Numbered from the stretch's first letter, positions 7,536 through 15,643 are shown. The stretch is 21,521 nucleotides of DNA from Minisyncoccota bacterium (GCA_025453415.1 JALOQL010000006.1:1-21521), one strand, 5' to 3'. Numbers and translations are program-made. The notes: a model not told the origin generated them from the sequence alone.

Positions 7536-10040
7536 TCATAATTTTGCCGCCGGCGCAACCGCGGCCGCCGCATACGCCTGGCGGCGCCTATTGATATCAA
7601 ATTCGACCTCTTCCCGGTCGCGCCCCTCCTTGAGCAGGTAGTATTCGCGGATGTTGGCCGATCTCTCCCGGTCGGATTTGCTGGGCGGATAGGTCTTGAT
7701 ATTGAACGGAAGCGAAACCTGGCCATCGATCAACAGCCGGACATAGGCATTGTAATTCTCGAGCCGGTTCAGATCCTGGGCATTGAAAACCGGCGCAAAC
7801 TGTTTGGCTAGAAATTCGGAATCTTCAACGCCAACGCGGAACGACGATACGGTACCGACATTACCGAACACACTATCGCGGATCTTTTCCTCGAGCTGGC
7901 CGATGAATTGGTGCGAAATGGTCAGACAAAGCTTATATTTGCGCGCCTCGGAAAGGATGGTCGAAATCGTGTCTGTCGCGAAATTCTGAAATTCATCGAT
8001 GTACAGGTAAAAATCCTTGCGGTCGGCTTCGGCCGTGTCAACGCGCGAGAATGCCGCAATCGTCAGCTTGCTGGTAATGATCAGGCCCAAAAGCGAGCTG
8101 TTGATATCGCCCAGACGACCCTTGCTCAAATTGACCAGGAATATCTTCTTTTGATCCAGGATCTCCCGAAATTTGAACGTGCTTTTTACCTGTCCTATGA
8201 TAGGACGCATGTAATCGTTGGAAATAAAAGTGTCAAATTTCGAGGTAATGTAGGGCACCATGTTCTTGAGGGACGCCTCGCCGCCCGCGGCCTCAGCCTG
8301 CTTTTCCCAAAACTCCTTCACCAGGATATTGCGGCACTTGGCCAGCAAATAATGGCGGAATTCCTTGTCGGACAACACTTTGGGCACTTCCATCAGGGTA
8401 TAGGTTTCATTGGGGTCATCCATCAACAACTGCAAAGCATTGCGGGCGTATTGCTCGAACATCGGTCCGCCCGTCGATTTCAGATCATAAAGCTTGTCGA
8501 AGATCTTCATGAACTCATTGATGATGAAGGTTTTTTGTTCGGGAAACTTCGGGTCATACTCCAGCATGTTCAAGCCAATCGAATACTCCATGCTCGACGG
8601 ATCAAAAACCACCACATCGTCAACCCGCTCGTTGGGGATCTTTCCCATGATATCGTCGATCAAATCGCCGTGCGGGTCCAAAATACCAACACCGTTGCCG
8701 GCCATCACATCCTGCTCGATCAGGTTGGACAGAAACGCCGACTTGCCCGTACCGGTCTGCCCGATGACATATAAATGCCGCCGGCGATCGCTTATGCCCA
8801 AATAAGCGTCTTTTTTGGCGCCGCGATACATATTGTAACCCATGAGCAAACCCTCCCGCAATAAATTGGATGGCGCCGGCGCATTCTTCGACCCCATTGT
8901 CTTCACATTGGGCGTCTTAAGGAAAGGCGTCGGCAGATGATAAATACTGGCCAGTTCCTCCGCGCTCAAAACCGATACTTGCCGGTCGTTGAATTTCCGG
9001 AAAATAAAATCGTCCAAAACCGGCCGCGCCGCCCGGCCGCGTTTGGCGAAGATATGGAAATGGTTGAGGTCGGGCGCCGAGAACTGGTCGAACGCCGCCG
9101 CCAGTTGGTTGAAAACCTCCTCGCTGCGGACCGGGTCTTTGATCGAGACCACGATGCGCGCATTGGTCTCGAAGCTGTGCCTTGAGAGTTTGGCTTCGAT
9201 CCCTTTTATCGCCTCGTCATCGTTTTGCTGCATCGGTGCTTGAGGAACATCCTCCTCAGCCTTACCGCCGACCAAATTATGCAAAGCGCTCGTTTCCCGG
9301 TGGGCGGTACGGAAATCCTTGCCTTTTTTCATGAGCTTCAAAACCTCCCGGCCGCGCTGGTGCCAATTGTCGGAACCGTTGCGCACCGCAATCTGCACCG
9401 CCGCCTCTTCCCGCTCCTCAAGCTTGGTAAGCGTGTTGGTAATGCTGGACAGCGGATCGATTTCGATCGCACTATAAGTTTTTATCGGCAAATAAACCGG
9501 CCTCATGGTCTTCAAAAACCCGGCGCAAACTTCTTCTTTGTGGCCGAAAATATTGAAATCGCCGCTTTTTTCCACCTGGGCATCCGGATAGATGCTGTTG
9601 ATCTTTTTCTCGATAAAGCCCGCGTATTTTTTGGGCGCGGCCACAAAAAAACAGATGTCTCCCCTAACCTTGGCCACCTCCAGAACAATCCACGGCTTGG
9701 AGCCGAGGAAGCCTTTGGGCTTGAGGGAAACCAGGTTGGCATAGAAATCCTCCATCACCTTGATCCAGTCTTTTTCCTGCTGTTTGCCTGATTGCTGAAC
9801 CTCTTCGGCGGTCTTGGGCGGGACTCTCACCGACAACAGCACCATGTCCAGCGCGTTTTTAAACTCTTCGCGCTTATGCTTCCAGCGCAAAATGAGAACC
9901 AATGCGGCAGAAACTCCAAAAATGGCCATCAAAGGCCAGAAAAAATGCCAAAAAATCGCGCCTAAATTGAAAGGCTGCGCCGCGGTCGCCGCCTTCGCGG
10001 CGGCCGCCGCATTTGCCATACCAAAAACCGGGTTTGCCAT
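7536..10040 (-). CDS. VirD4/TraG-like conjugative DNA-transfer ATPase (orphan, type IV secretion-like)
   Basis: 834 residues. After an Ala-rich N-terminus there is a membrane segment at about residues 27-50 (WPLMAIFGVSAALVLIL). A CPR-type accessory domain follows, then a RecA-like motor with Walker A IGQTGTGKSAFL near residue 430, GILDPHGDLIDDI, VVVFDPSS, and Walker B LYIDEFQNF near residue 680 followed by LSEARKYKLCLTISHQF. This is the pattern of TraD/VirD4 coupling proteins and related FtsK/HerA-type motors, which pump DNA or protein across the membrane. No VirB-type channel genes are visible, which is usual for orphan copies in CPR genomes. It lies between an unknown gene (10115-10834) and a small coiled-coil gene 15 nt downstream. 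The ATPase call is firm; the transported substrate is unknown. Confidence 0.9.
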   Translation of the reverse strand: MANPVFGMANAAAAAKAATAAQPFNLGAIFWHFFWPLMAIFGVSAALVLILRWKHKREEFKNALDMVLLSVRVPPKTAEEVQQSGKQQEKDWIKVMEDFYANLVSLKPKGFLGSKPWIVLEVAKVRGDICFFVAAPKKYAGFIEKKINSIYPDAQVEKSGDFNIFGHKEEVCAGFLKTMRPVYLPIKTYSAIEIDPLSSITNTLTKLEEREEAAVQIAVRNGSDNWHQRGREVLKLMKKGKDFRTAHRETSALHNLVGGKAEEDVPQAPMQQNDDEAIKGIEAKLSRHSFETNARIVVSIKDPVRSEEVFNQLAAAFDQFSAPDLNHFHIFAKRGRAARPVLDDFIFRKFNDRQVSVLSAEELASIYHLPTPFLKTPNVKTMGSKNAPAPSNLLREGLLMGYNMYRGAKKDAYLGISDRRRHLYVIGQTGTGKSAFLSNLIEQDVMAGNGVGILDPHGDLIDDIMGKIPNERVDDVVVFDPSSMEYSIGLNMLEYDPKFPEQKTFIINEFMKIFDKLYDLKSTGGPMFEQYARNALQLLMDDPNETYTLMEVPKVLSDKEFRHYLLAKCRNILVKEFWEKQAEAAGGEASLKNMVPYITSKFDTFISNDYMRPIIGQVKSTFKFREILDQKKIFLVNLSKGRLGDINSSLLGLIITSKLTIAAFSRVDTAEADRKDFYLYIDEFQNFATDTISTILSEARKYKLCLTISHQFIGQLEEKIRDSVFGNVGTVSSFRVGVEDSEFLAKQFAPVFNAQDLNRLENYNAYVRLLIDGQVSLPFNIKTYPPSKSDRERSANIREYYLLKEGRDREEVEFDINRRRQAYAAAAVAPAAKL

Positions 10041-10114
10041 TATTTAATTTTACCTCATCGCAAAGCGCACCGCAATCCTTGACCGCGACAACCAACCGTC
10101 GCGCAATATATTTA

Positions 10115-10834
10115 CTAATTGTTCTTACTGCCGCCCGCAAGCCTTTTGATACCGCTGCCGATCCGACCAAACCAACTGTTCCCGCTCTTGCCGCCGACAC
10201 TGCCACCAGCTTCCCTGCCAACTTGTTCAGGTGCCGCCGGATTATTTTTTCTCGCCGCCGCTTCGTTCATTCTTTTCTCATACGCCGCGACCAGTACCTC
10301 TTTTTGGGCAAACAGCGCCGCTCGCTCCTCCTCCACGCCTGGAAGGTTCGTGCATCGGCTATCCCTTCCTACCAATAGATGCAGTATCGCATCATCGGGC
10401 CCAACCCCCTTCCTTTTTTCTCCATCAACCCCCTCCGCGTAATAATAGGATTTCCTATCTACGTTTTTGGAGTTTGCGTCGGCCATCCTGTAGAAATATT
10501 CCTTTTCTCCCCGGGTGACGATTATCTGGCGGGTAAATTCGCCCCGCTCGTTTTCCGGCCCCAAGACTTTATCTTTGGCGGCCTCTATTTTCGCGTTTAT
10601 GATCTCCGCCATTTTCTCCGGGGACAAATCACACGAACTCCCTTCGCCGCCAAAAATCGCGCCACGCACATCTTCCAGCTTTTTAGTTTGCGCGGCGTGC
10701 GAGGCGTCTATTTGATTTGCATTCATAGCTCGAGGAAGCACTCCGATACTTTCGGTTTGCGAATCAACGGTCTCGCTTTGCAGCTCGACCGCAATGTCCG
10801 TCTCAGTTTTATTTTGAGGAATATTCAAACTCAT
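10115..10834 (-). CDS. Hypothetical protein with low-complexity Gly/Ser/Lys tail
   Basis: 239 residues, soluble, no signal peptide. The N-terminal ~55 residues are polar. The middle (about 65-160) holds a possible small alpha/beta domain (IIVTRGEKEYFYRMAD, YYYAEGVDGEKRKGVGPDDAILHLLVG). A helical stretch follows (ALFAQKEVLVAAYEKRMNEAAARK), then a flexible Gly/Ser/Lys-rich tail. It lies 74 nt upstream of the VirD4/TraG-like ATPase on the same strand, and is probably co-transcribed with it. Upstream, an extended -10 element faces it. No family is recognised. Confidence 0.78.
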   Translation of the reverse strand: MSLNIPQNKTETDIAVELQSETVDSQTESIGVLPRAMNANQIDASHAAQTKKLEDVRGAIFGGEGSSCDLSPEKMAEIINAKIEAAKDKVLGPENERGEFTRQIIVTRGEKEYFYRMADANSKNVDRKSYYYAEGVDGEKRKGVGPDDAILHLLVGRDSRCTNLPGVEEERAALFAQKEVLVAAYEKRMNEAAARKNNPAAPEQVGREAGGSVGGKSGNSWFGRIGSGIKRLAGGSKNN

Positions 10835-10892
10835 GTTTTTATTATTTTTTTATTTCGAAATAATTTGGTTTTCCCCCGAGTTTCTTTTTTAT

Positions 10893-10901
10893 ATTTTATC
10901 A
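10893..10901 (-). promoter_or_regulatory. Extended -10 promoter for the 10115-10834 gene
   Basis: Minus-strand TGATAAAAT fits an extended -10 (TGn plus TAAAAT) and lies about 60 nt upstream of the ATG at 10834. No good -35 is seen. It is divergent from the plus-strand promoter at 10925-10953. Confidence 0.4.
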
Positions 10902-10924
10902 CAATCCGCCACGACCATCCCATC

Positions 10925-10953
10925 TTGACAAAATCAAAATTATGGTTTATTCT
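10925..10953 (+). promoter_or_regulatory. Sigma-70-type promoter for the plus-strand gene at 11003
   Basis: TTGACA at 10925-10930, a 17-nt spacer, then TATTCT at 10948-10953. Expected transcription start is near 10960, about 40 nt before the ATG at 11003. The perfect -35 and ideal spacing support the reality of the otherwise isolated plus-strand gene. Confidence 0.6.
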
Positions 10954-11002
10954 TTCTTGGTACGTCGCTCGCCACAAGGTGATACAATTGCCCTTCCAAA
11001 TA

Positions 11003-11359
11003 ATGATATGCGAACAGCCAAGTAATTGGCTAAAAATCATTGGTACTAGCCCGATCATTGTTTTTGGAAGCCTGTCTCTAACGGACAAACCTACGGATCC
11101 GGATGGCTCGGAAATTGCGGTCAACATCTACAAACCCGATGACGGCAGCAATCTGTTCGTCAAAGGATATACATCAAAATACGCAGACGATGTCGCCGCT
11201 CAGCTATCTACCGAGAAGAACATCCATCTGAGCTTGATAGGCCAAAAAAACGTTGCGCCCACCAGTGAGGTATCGACTTTCGTGATTATCCTGATCTCCC
11301 TTCAGCTCGCTGACTTGGGGGATTTAATTTTATTCAAACGCTTAGCTAGCGCCGGGTAA
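11003..11359 (+). CDS. Small hypothetical protein on the opposite strand to its neighbours
   Basis: 118 residues from ATG 11003 (MICEQPSNWLKIIGTSPIIV) to TAA 11357-11359. The frame stays open much further upstream, but that part is antisense to another gene. A promoter with perfect TTGACA ends at 10953, so the start must be downstream; GTG 10979 is the alternative. The protein looks alpha/beta (IIVFGSLSL, EIAVNIYKPDDGSNLFVKGY) with a hydrophobic C-terminal helix (VIILISLQLADLGDLILF). No family is recognised. Its 3' end overlaps the convergent gene at 11346-12515 by 14 nt. A 98-residue frame on the other strand (10831-11127) has poor protein character and is taken as a shadow. Confidence 0.6.
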   Translation: MICEQPSNWLKIIGTSPIIVFGSLSLTDKPTDPDGSEIAVNIYKPDDGSNLFVKGYTSKYADDVAAQLSTEKNIHLSLIGQKNVAPTSEVSTFVIILISLQLADLGDLILFKRLASAG

Positions 11360-12515
11360 CCTTTCTTTTATGGGGTCCTTTTTTCGACGTACCCCTTGCT
11401 TTCAACATTTGCGCCTCCAAATACTCTTCAACCTCTTTGCGCGGCATTTTCTTTTCCAGGTATTGTTGCAGCAAATCCAGACGACCGCAAAAATTGGCTC
11501 TACCAACCGCACCCTTAAAACCGACACGGCCCTCATCGATTTGGGCGTTAATCCGGTCGGTCTGACGGTGAAGCGAATAAATGAGCCCATAAGCCGCCCG
11601 CTTTTCCGCGTCGTTACCGGGCTTGTTCGGCGTGAAATTATCGATGCCCGCGTTCATCGTCGCCGTGTCGAGCCCGAAAGCATAAACCGGCAAATCGGTA
11701 TCCGGCCGCAACGTAGTTTTCCCATTTTGCTGTCCGAAAGAATACTTAAGCTTCCCGCCTCCTTCGCCATTGAGGCGATCGACCTTGCCAACCTTGTTGT
11801 CTATATTTTTGCCGATCAGATTGTCCTTCATCGTCTCATCAAGCAATGCCACCGCCTGGCCATCAAGATATAAAACGCTGTCGGCGCCCTGTTTTCTTCC
11901 CGTCGGGTCATAGTCATCGAACTTACACGTCCTGACGCAAGATATTTCCGGAAGATATTTGGCGATTACCGCGCTCGTGAACTTTTCCATGAACTCGCCT
12001 CCGATTTTGCTCTGATTCGCAAAATTTGCTTCGGTCCCGCCCACCAAGCCCAGATCTTTTTGGACCACACCGCCCTCGTACATCGGCTTACCCGCATACG
12101 CCACCATATCTATCCTGCCATCGTTTCCGACGGGTAAACCTGCCGCTTTTTGCCTGGTGACAATCTCGCCCATCGCAGAGTCAAGCTTGGCGCCACGCTC
12201 CTGCCAAGCAAGCTCCCTTGACTGCTTCTCTTTCTCCAACCACGCCGAAAGCCGGGCCTGGCGCGCCATTTCTTCATCCTTGGCTCTTTGGCGATAAACC
12301 GCCATTTTTGCTTCGGCTTCGGCTTTTCTCCTGGTAGCTTCGGCCAGTCTTTCCGGATCAATAGCTTTCGGTTCGAATTGCGGCTCCGGTCCCGCCGGGA
12401 TCCCATACGGCAACCCGGCATCGGGCCGGACCCGCTCAACGCCGCCAGCAACGGCATTCACCGACAAGCTTTCAGGCATTTCCAGTTCTCCGAAATTTTG
12501 ATCATGATTAAGCAT
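11346..12515 (-). CDS. CPR-type hypothetical protein, tandem paralogue of 12533-13759
   Basis: 389 residues. A Pro/Glu-rich N-terminus precedes a long charged helix (about 55-115, Arg/Lys/Glu-rich). The conserved part follows: LPVGNDGRIDMVAY, GGEFMEKFTSAVIAKY, VRTCKFDDY, GADSVLYLDGQAVALLDET, KLKYSFGQQNGK and LPVYAFGLD. The same segments occur in the same order in the upstream neighbour (IPVDSDWRIDRNEY, FGEVMERFCTALFYKF, VVRTDRLGD, GIDTFLMNRKTGDIIGAFD, KLVYGLGVD, LPVLCLGLS). The pattern of an Asp-containing strand, a turn, then a strand ending in Asp recalls PD-(D/E)XK nuclease-like folds, but a clear catalytic Lys is not assigned. It starts 17 nt after its paralogue and ends with a basic KKGPHKRKVTRR tail. 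Confidence 0.82.
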   Translation of the reverse strand: MLNHDQNFGELEMPESLSVNAVAGGVERVRPDAGLPYGIPAGPEPQFEPKAIDPERLAEATRRKAEAEAKMAVYRQRAKDEEMARQARLSAWLEKEKQSRELAWQERGAKLDSAMGEIVTRQKAAGLPVGNDGRIDMVAYAGKPMYEGGVVQKDLGLVGGTEANFANQSKIGGEFMEKFTSAVIAKYLPEISCVRTCKFDDYDPTGRKQGADSVLYLDGQAVALLDETMKDNLIGKNIDNKVGKVDRLNGEGGGKLKYSFGQQNGKTTLRPDTDLPVYAFGLDTATMNAGIDNFTPNKPGNDAEKRAAYGLIYSLHRQTDRINAQIDEGRVGFKGAVGRANFCGRLDLLQQYLEKKMPRKEVEEYLEAQMLKARGTSKKGPHKRKVTRR

Positions 12516-12532
12516 GGATTTTTATCGGCATT

Positions 12533-13759
12533 TTATGTGTCTATTTTGGCGCTCAATACGCCATAAGCTTTATCGAGCGCCTGTCTTTCTTCTTGCGACC
12601 TTACAATATCAGTATCCAAAAGCTGCCCTTTAATATCGTCCAAAAATCCTTCCATGATCTCAATTTCCAATGCGGAAATTTTCTCGTCCGAAAAATCGAT
12701 TTTCTGTAAATATTCCGACAGCTCCTGGACCGACAAACCAAGACACAAAACCGGCAGTCTATCGTTCTCCGTATCGCGCCGCTTTTTAACGATTTCGCCG
12801 TTCGAATCCACCCCCAAGCCGTAAACCAACTTACCGTTACCCTTGCAATTTTCCTTGAATGTTTTGCTTTTCTTTCTTTGGATGCTTTGCTCTTTATTGA
12901 TGCCTGTTACCGCGTCAAAGGCGCCTATGATATCGCCCGTTTTCCGATTCATTAGAAAAGTGTCAATCCCCCTTATATCGCCAAGCCTGTCGGTTCTAAC
13001 TACAATATAGTCTTTTTGAAAAAACTTATAAAAAAGCGCCGTGCAAAATCTTTCCATCACCTCGCCAAAATCAATATTTTTTTTGTCCAAACCCCTTTCC
13101 TGGTCCTTTTGGGCGAATATTTTTTCGTATTTAGTTATCTCATCTGTGTGCCTGCGGAATTCTTCCCCGCTCACCAGCCCGTCCTTCAGATATTCATTTC
13201 TGTCGATGCGCCAGTCGCTATCCACTGGAATTCCTTCTTTTTGCCTTAATTCGGCGGTTTTTCCATCGATAAATTCGTCCATCCGCCTAATCCCCTCCAC
13301 AACGCTGATTTTTTCTTTCTTTCTGTCTGTCGCATTTGGTTTTTTTCTTTTTGGCGACTTATCGTCACGCTCATTGCTTGCGCCGGCCATCGGTTCGACT
13401 TGCCTGCGAGCTTTCATATTCTTTGCCGCCAAAAACGTTTTGTCTTTTTTGGGCATTGTTGCGGCGGGCCCTTCTTCTAATAGATAAATCTCTTTTTTTG
13501 CGCCGGCGACAACGTTATCGACTTGGGCTTCGGACCTTGCGCAAATCTCCCGCGCCTCATCCCGCAACGGATCGCCGTCTTCGGTATTTTTCATTACCGC
13601 CTCTTTTCTAGCCGCTCCGGCCTCTTTTCCAAGGCCGCACAAACGCGAAAGACGCACAGTCCACGACTGGCCGGATTTTTCGACATTCCCCGATTTGGTT
13701 TCGACGGTTTCTTTTGACTCCCCGTTCTTCTCCCCCCAACCGAATAGTTTCATAGTCAT
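12533..13759 (-). CDS. CPR-type hypothetical protein, paralogue of 11346-12515
   Basis: 408 residues (ATG 13759-13757; a second ATG two codons in could be used). The N-terminal ~150 residues are highly charged and low-complexity, with several Lys-rich runs. The C-terminal ~250 residues carry the conserved domain shared with the next gene: FIDGKTAELRQKEGIPVDSD, FGEVMERFCTALFYKFF, YIVVRTDRLGDIRGIDTFLM, GDIIGAFDAVTG, GNGKLVYGLGVD and LPVLCLGLSVQEL. GID...AFDAV could be a nuclease-like Asp pair, but this is a weak inference. Its start overlaps the stop of the small upstream gene (ATGA), so the two are probably translationally coupled. Confidence 0.82.
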   Translation of the reverse strand: MTMKLFGWGEKNGESKETVETKSGNVEKSGQSWTVRLSRLCGLGKEAGAARKEAVMKNTEDGDPLRDEAREICARSEAQVDNVVAGAKKEIYLLEEGPAATMPKKDKTFLAAKNMKARRQVEPMAGASNERDDKSPKRKKPNATDRKKEKISVVEGIRRMDEFIDGKTAELRQKEGIPVDSDWRIDRNEYLKDGLVSGEEFRRHTDEITKYEKIFAQKDQERGLDKKNIDFGEVMERFCTALFYKFFQKDYIVVRTDRLGDIRGIDTFLMNRKTGDIIGAFDAVTGINKEQSIQRKKSKTFKENCKGNGKLVYGLGVDSNGEIVKKRRDTENDRLPVLCLGLSVQELSEYLQKIDFSDEKISALEIEIMEGFLDDIKGQLLDTDIVRSQEERQALDKAYGVLSAKIDT

Positions 13760-13917
13760 CCTTTTATTTTTTTTGAAAGCCTAGCCACCTTTGCCTTCTT
13801 TGCGCGCAAAACCAGCTCCTTAAGAGCTTCTTCCTTTCTATGCGCTATTGATCTAACCTGTTGCTCGCACCGAAAAAGAATCTCATCGATTGCCCTTTGC
13901 TTCTCTTGTTGGTCCAT
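13756..13917 (-). CDS. Small basic coiled-coil protein (53 aa)
   Basis: The start is placed at ATG 13917-13915 (MDQQEKQRAIDEILFRCEQQ). A -10 TATAAT at 13945-13940 lies inside the longer in-frame extension that reaches 14022, so the longer start is unlikely to be translated. 53 residues, helical, with a very basic C-terminus (LRAKKAKVARLSKKIKG). It resembles the 51-residue protein at 1936-2091 in size, in charge pattern and in directly preceding a larger gene. The stop TGA overlaps the ATG of the 408-residue gene. No known family is recognised. Confidence 0.65.
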   Translation of the reverse strand: MDQQEKQRAIDEILFRCEQQVRSIAHRKEEALKELVLRAKKAKVARLSKKIKG

Positions 13918-13939
13918 AATAGGCTTTTTTGATTGATTA

Positions 13940-13969
13940 ATTATAGCAATACCGGCCGCAATTAAACAA
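13940..13969 (-). promoter_or_regulatory. Sigma-70-type promoter for the 13917-11346 gene block
   Basis: Minus strand: TTGTTT at 13969-13964, an 18-nt spacer, then a perfect TATAAT at 13945-13940. Predicted transcription starts near 13933, 16 nt upstream of the ATG at 13917. It follows the terminator at 13985-14012, so it opens a new transcription unit. Confidence 0.65.
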
Positions 13970-13984
13970 GCTATCCTTTTAGCC

Positions 13985-14012
13985 AAAAGCCCCGCCTTCC
14001 GGCGGGGCTTTT
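13985..14012 (-). terminator. Strong hairpin terminator after the second metalloprotease-like gene
   Basis: AAAAGCCCCGCC (13985-13996) pairs perfectly with GGCGGGGCTTTT (14001-14012) across a 4-nt loop, giving a 12-bp stem with T runs on both strands. It lies 13 nt beyond the stop of the 14026-15090 gene and could stop transcription both ways. Confidence 0.88.
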
Positions 14013-14025
14013 CGATTGGCAATTA

Positions 14026-15090
14026 TCACGTTTCGGCTATACCTGAAGAAATTGATCCTTGGGAAGCTTCGGAATTTTTCTTCGCGGTGTATTCGGCAAC
14101 CCTTTCCCGCACCAGGAGCAATTTTTTCACAAATGAATTTTCATCATAAGCCCCCTTTTGCAATTCCAGATACAACCCCGGGCAAACGCTCTCGATATCT
14201 TTAAAGACTTTTTTCAGGCCGCTGGCGGATTTGCGCGCCTCGACCATATGGCTCTCAAGATCAGGTATCACCTCGCAAAACTGTTCTATGGCAAATGCCG
14301 CGACTGAAGCCACGGGCCACTGCGCTTCACCCGTGGCCGTTGGCATCGCATATTTTACCGGCAACAAATACTCACCCACGCCAGCACTAGTTTTAAGCAC
14401 ATTTTCGCTAAATTTCTTTCCAGTCGCTATTTCAACGCTTTTTTTGTAATTTTCATCAGCATAAATCTTGCTGTATCTCCCGCGCATAAACTCCGCAAAT
14501 CCTTCCTCCAGGAACTCGCCAAAAGGTTTCCCGGGAGCGCCACTACAAAAACCTAGCCGTCTATCCGCCATCTCGATCCTGCCGCGCATAGCCTTGGAGA
14601 TAGTTCCGCCATATTTGCTGGTTGAATGAAACATTTCGTGCACCGCCAAAGATTCCGCGCGGAACAATTCATTGGCCCCTCCCGTTTCTCTGTTTATTTT
14701 TACAAAAACCAGCCCTAATTGCTGGCTATAATCGCCTGATTCGCCAGGCACCCACTCCATTCCGATGATCGAATGTTTGGTTAATATTTCATTAATGCGC
14801 GCCGTATTGCTTTCATCCACAAATACGACCGGATTTACTTCTAAACCCATCGATTCAACAAAATCCTTGGCACGGCTAAGATTCACTCCTTCAGGGCAAT
14901 TTTCTCCAACATCTAGCAAAATTTCGTTGCGCGCCGCTTCTAATTCTTCCGGCCTCTTCTTGAGATAATCAACCTGCCCTTCCGGAGGCCGCGTGATCCT
15001 TGCCATAATCGCGTCAATTTCTTTATCGATGAATAACTGCTTTTGTTCCGGTTGCGGCTCGGACTCGCCTTCGAATTTCTGCATTTCCAT
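14026..15090 (-). CDS. HExxH metalloprotease-like protein (gluzincin-like), paralogue of 2139-3551
   Basis: 354 residues from ATG 15090 (MEMQKFEGES). A further upstream in-frame ATG at 15144 is rejected because the extended -10 element at 15113-15121 lies inside that extension. Zincin motif LAVHEMFHS gives His151, Glu152 and His155. LEEGFAEFM, 40 residues later, supplies Glu195 or Glu196 as a possible third ligand. Flanking blocks (AKDFVESMG, VVFVDES, YLLPVKYAMP, MVEARKSASG, CPGLYLELQ) match those of the protein at 2139-3551, which has an extra C-terminal helical domain. No signal peptide, so probably cytoplasmic unless exported by an unusual route. The gene is bounded by terminators on both sides and is therefore monocistronic. 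Catalytic activity is inferred from the motif only. Confidence 0.86.
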   Translation of the reverse strand: MEMQKFEGESEPQPEQKQLFIDKEIDAIMARITRPPEGQVDYLKKRPEELEAARNEILLDVGENCPEGVNLSRAKDFVESMGLEVNPVVFVDESNTARINEILTKHSIIGMEWVPGESGDYSQQLGLVFVKINRETGGANELFRAESLAVHEMFHSTSKYGGTISKAMRGRIEMADRRLGFCSGAPGKPFGEFLEEGFAEFMRGRYSKIYADENYKKSVEIATGKKFSENVLKTSAGVGEYLLPVKYAMPTATGEAQWPVASVAAFAIEQFCEVIPDLESHMVEARKSASGLKKVFKDIESVCPGLYLELQKGAYDENSFVKKLLLVRERVAEYTAKKNSEASQGSISSGIAET

Positions 15091-15112
15091 TGATTTTCCC
15101 GTATTATGGTTT

Positions 15113-15121
15113 ATTTTAGCA
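15113..15121 (-). promoter_or_regulatory. Extended -10 promoter for the 14026-15090 gene
   Basis: Minus strand TGCTAAAAT, the same extended -10 sequence found on plus at 15629-15637. Transcription would start near 15106, about 16 nt before the chosen ATG. No convincing -35 is visible. Confidence 0.55.
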
Positions 15122-15142
15122 TAAAGTCCGCCAACAAATCCC

Positions 15143-15163
15143 AAAAGCCCGCCACTCGGCGGG
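15143..15163 (-). terminator. Hairpin terminator after the 15188-15550 gene
   Basis: CCCGCC and GGCGGG (15148-15153 and 15158-15163) form a stem with a 4-nt loop, followed on the minus strand by CTTTT. It lies 25 nt past the stop of the acidic protein gene. Confidence 0.75.
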
Positions 15164-15187
15164 ATTTTGTATTTTAAATTGGTCGTG

Positions 15188-15550
15188 TCAGGCCGCGGCC
15201 TGCTCCGCCGGATTATTTGATTTGGTCATTGCTCCCCCTTTGGTATTTTTCTGCTCATTTTCAATTTCAAGTATTGATTTCCTCGCATCATTAATTCTCT
15301 CCATAAGGATTGGATCACTCGTATAATCCGGCTTATTTTCTCCCAATAATTCTTCCATGCCCTCCAAGAGGGCTATAGCTTCTTGGGTATCACCATTTTT
15401 TGCCAAAATTTCTTCTATTCGCAAGAACACCTTGTCAATTTCTTCTCCCGTTGCTGCTACTGTTTCTTCCTCAGATTCTTCCACCCCTCGATCCTGATCT
15501 TCGTATTTTCCGGGTTCCATTTCTTCAAACATTCCGTTTTTTTCGGCCAT
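15188..15550 (-). CDS. Small acidic helical protein of unknown function
   Basis: 120 residues, strongly acidic. The N-terminus is Glu-rich (GVEESEEETVAATGEEIDKV). The middle has helical, TPR-like spacing (RIEEILAKNGDTQEAIALLE, GMEELLGENK, ILMERINDARKSILEIENEQ). The tail is short, polar and Ala-rich. No signal peptide or membrane segment. It is monocistronic, with an extended -10 promoter at 15594-15602 and a terminator at 15143-15163. No recognised family. Confidence 0.75.
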   Translation of the reverse strand: MAEKNGMFEEMEPGKYEDQDRGVEESEEETVAATGEEIDKVFLRIEEILAKNGDTQEAIALLEGMEELLGENKPDYTSDPILMERINDARKSILEIENEQKNTKGGAMTKSNNPAEQAAA

Positions 15551-15593
15551 ATTGCTGCCGGGCTAACCGGCGTGTTATTTTTCTTAATGGTTG

Positions 15594-15602
15594 ATTTTAC
15601 CA
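15594..15602 (-). promoter_or_regulatory. Extended -10 promoter for the 15188-15550 gene
   Basis: Minus strand TGGTAAAAT, with TTTGCT about 16 nt upstream as a possible weak -35. Transcription would start near 15587, giving a leader of about 35 nt that contains a small GCCGG/CCGGC hairpin. Confidence 0.5.
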
Positions 15603-15628
15603 TGCCCGCAAAAAAAGCAAAGCTTTTC

Positions 15629-15637
15629 TGCTAAAAT
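15629..15637 (+). promoter_or_regulatory. Extended -10 promoter placed for a leaderless transcript
   Basis: TGCTAAAAT ends at 15637 and the ATG of the membrane-protein gene begins at 15644. With the usual 6-7 nt between -10 and start point, transcription would begin at or next to the ATG. No -35 and no Shine-Dalgarno are visible. Confidence 0.5.
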
Positions 15638-15643
15638 ATATGC

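Noticed and set aside
10831..11127. 98-residue minus-strand frame upstream of the 10115-10834 gene
   Set aside because: It lies antisense to the better supported plus-strand gene and its promoter, and its composition is irregular.
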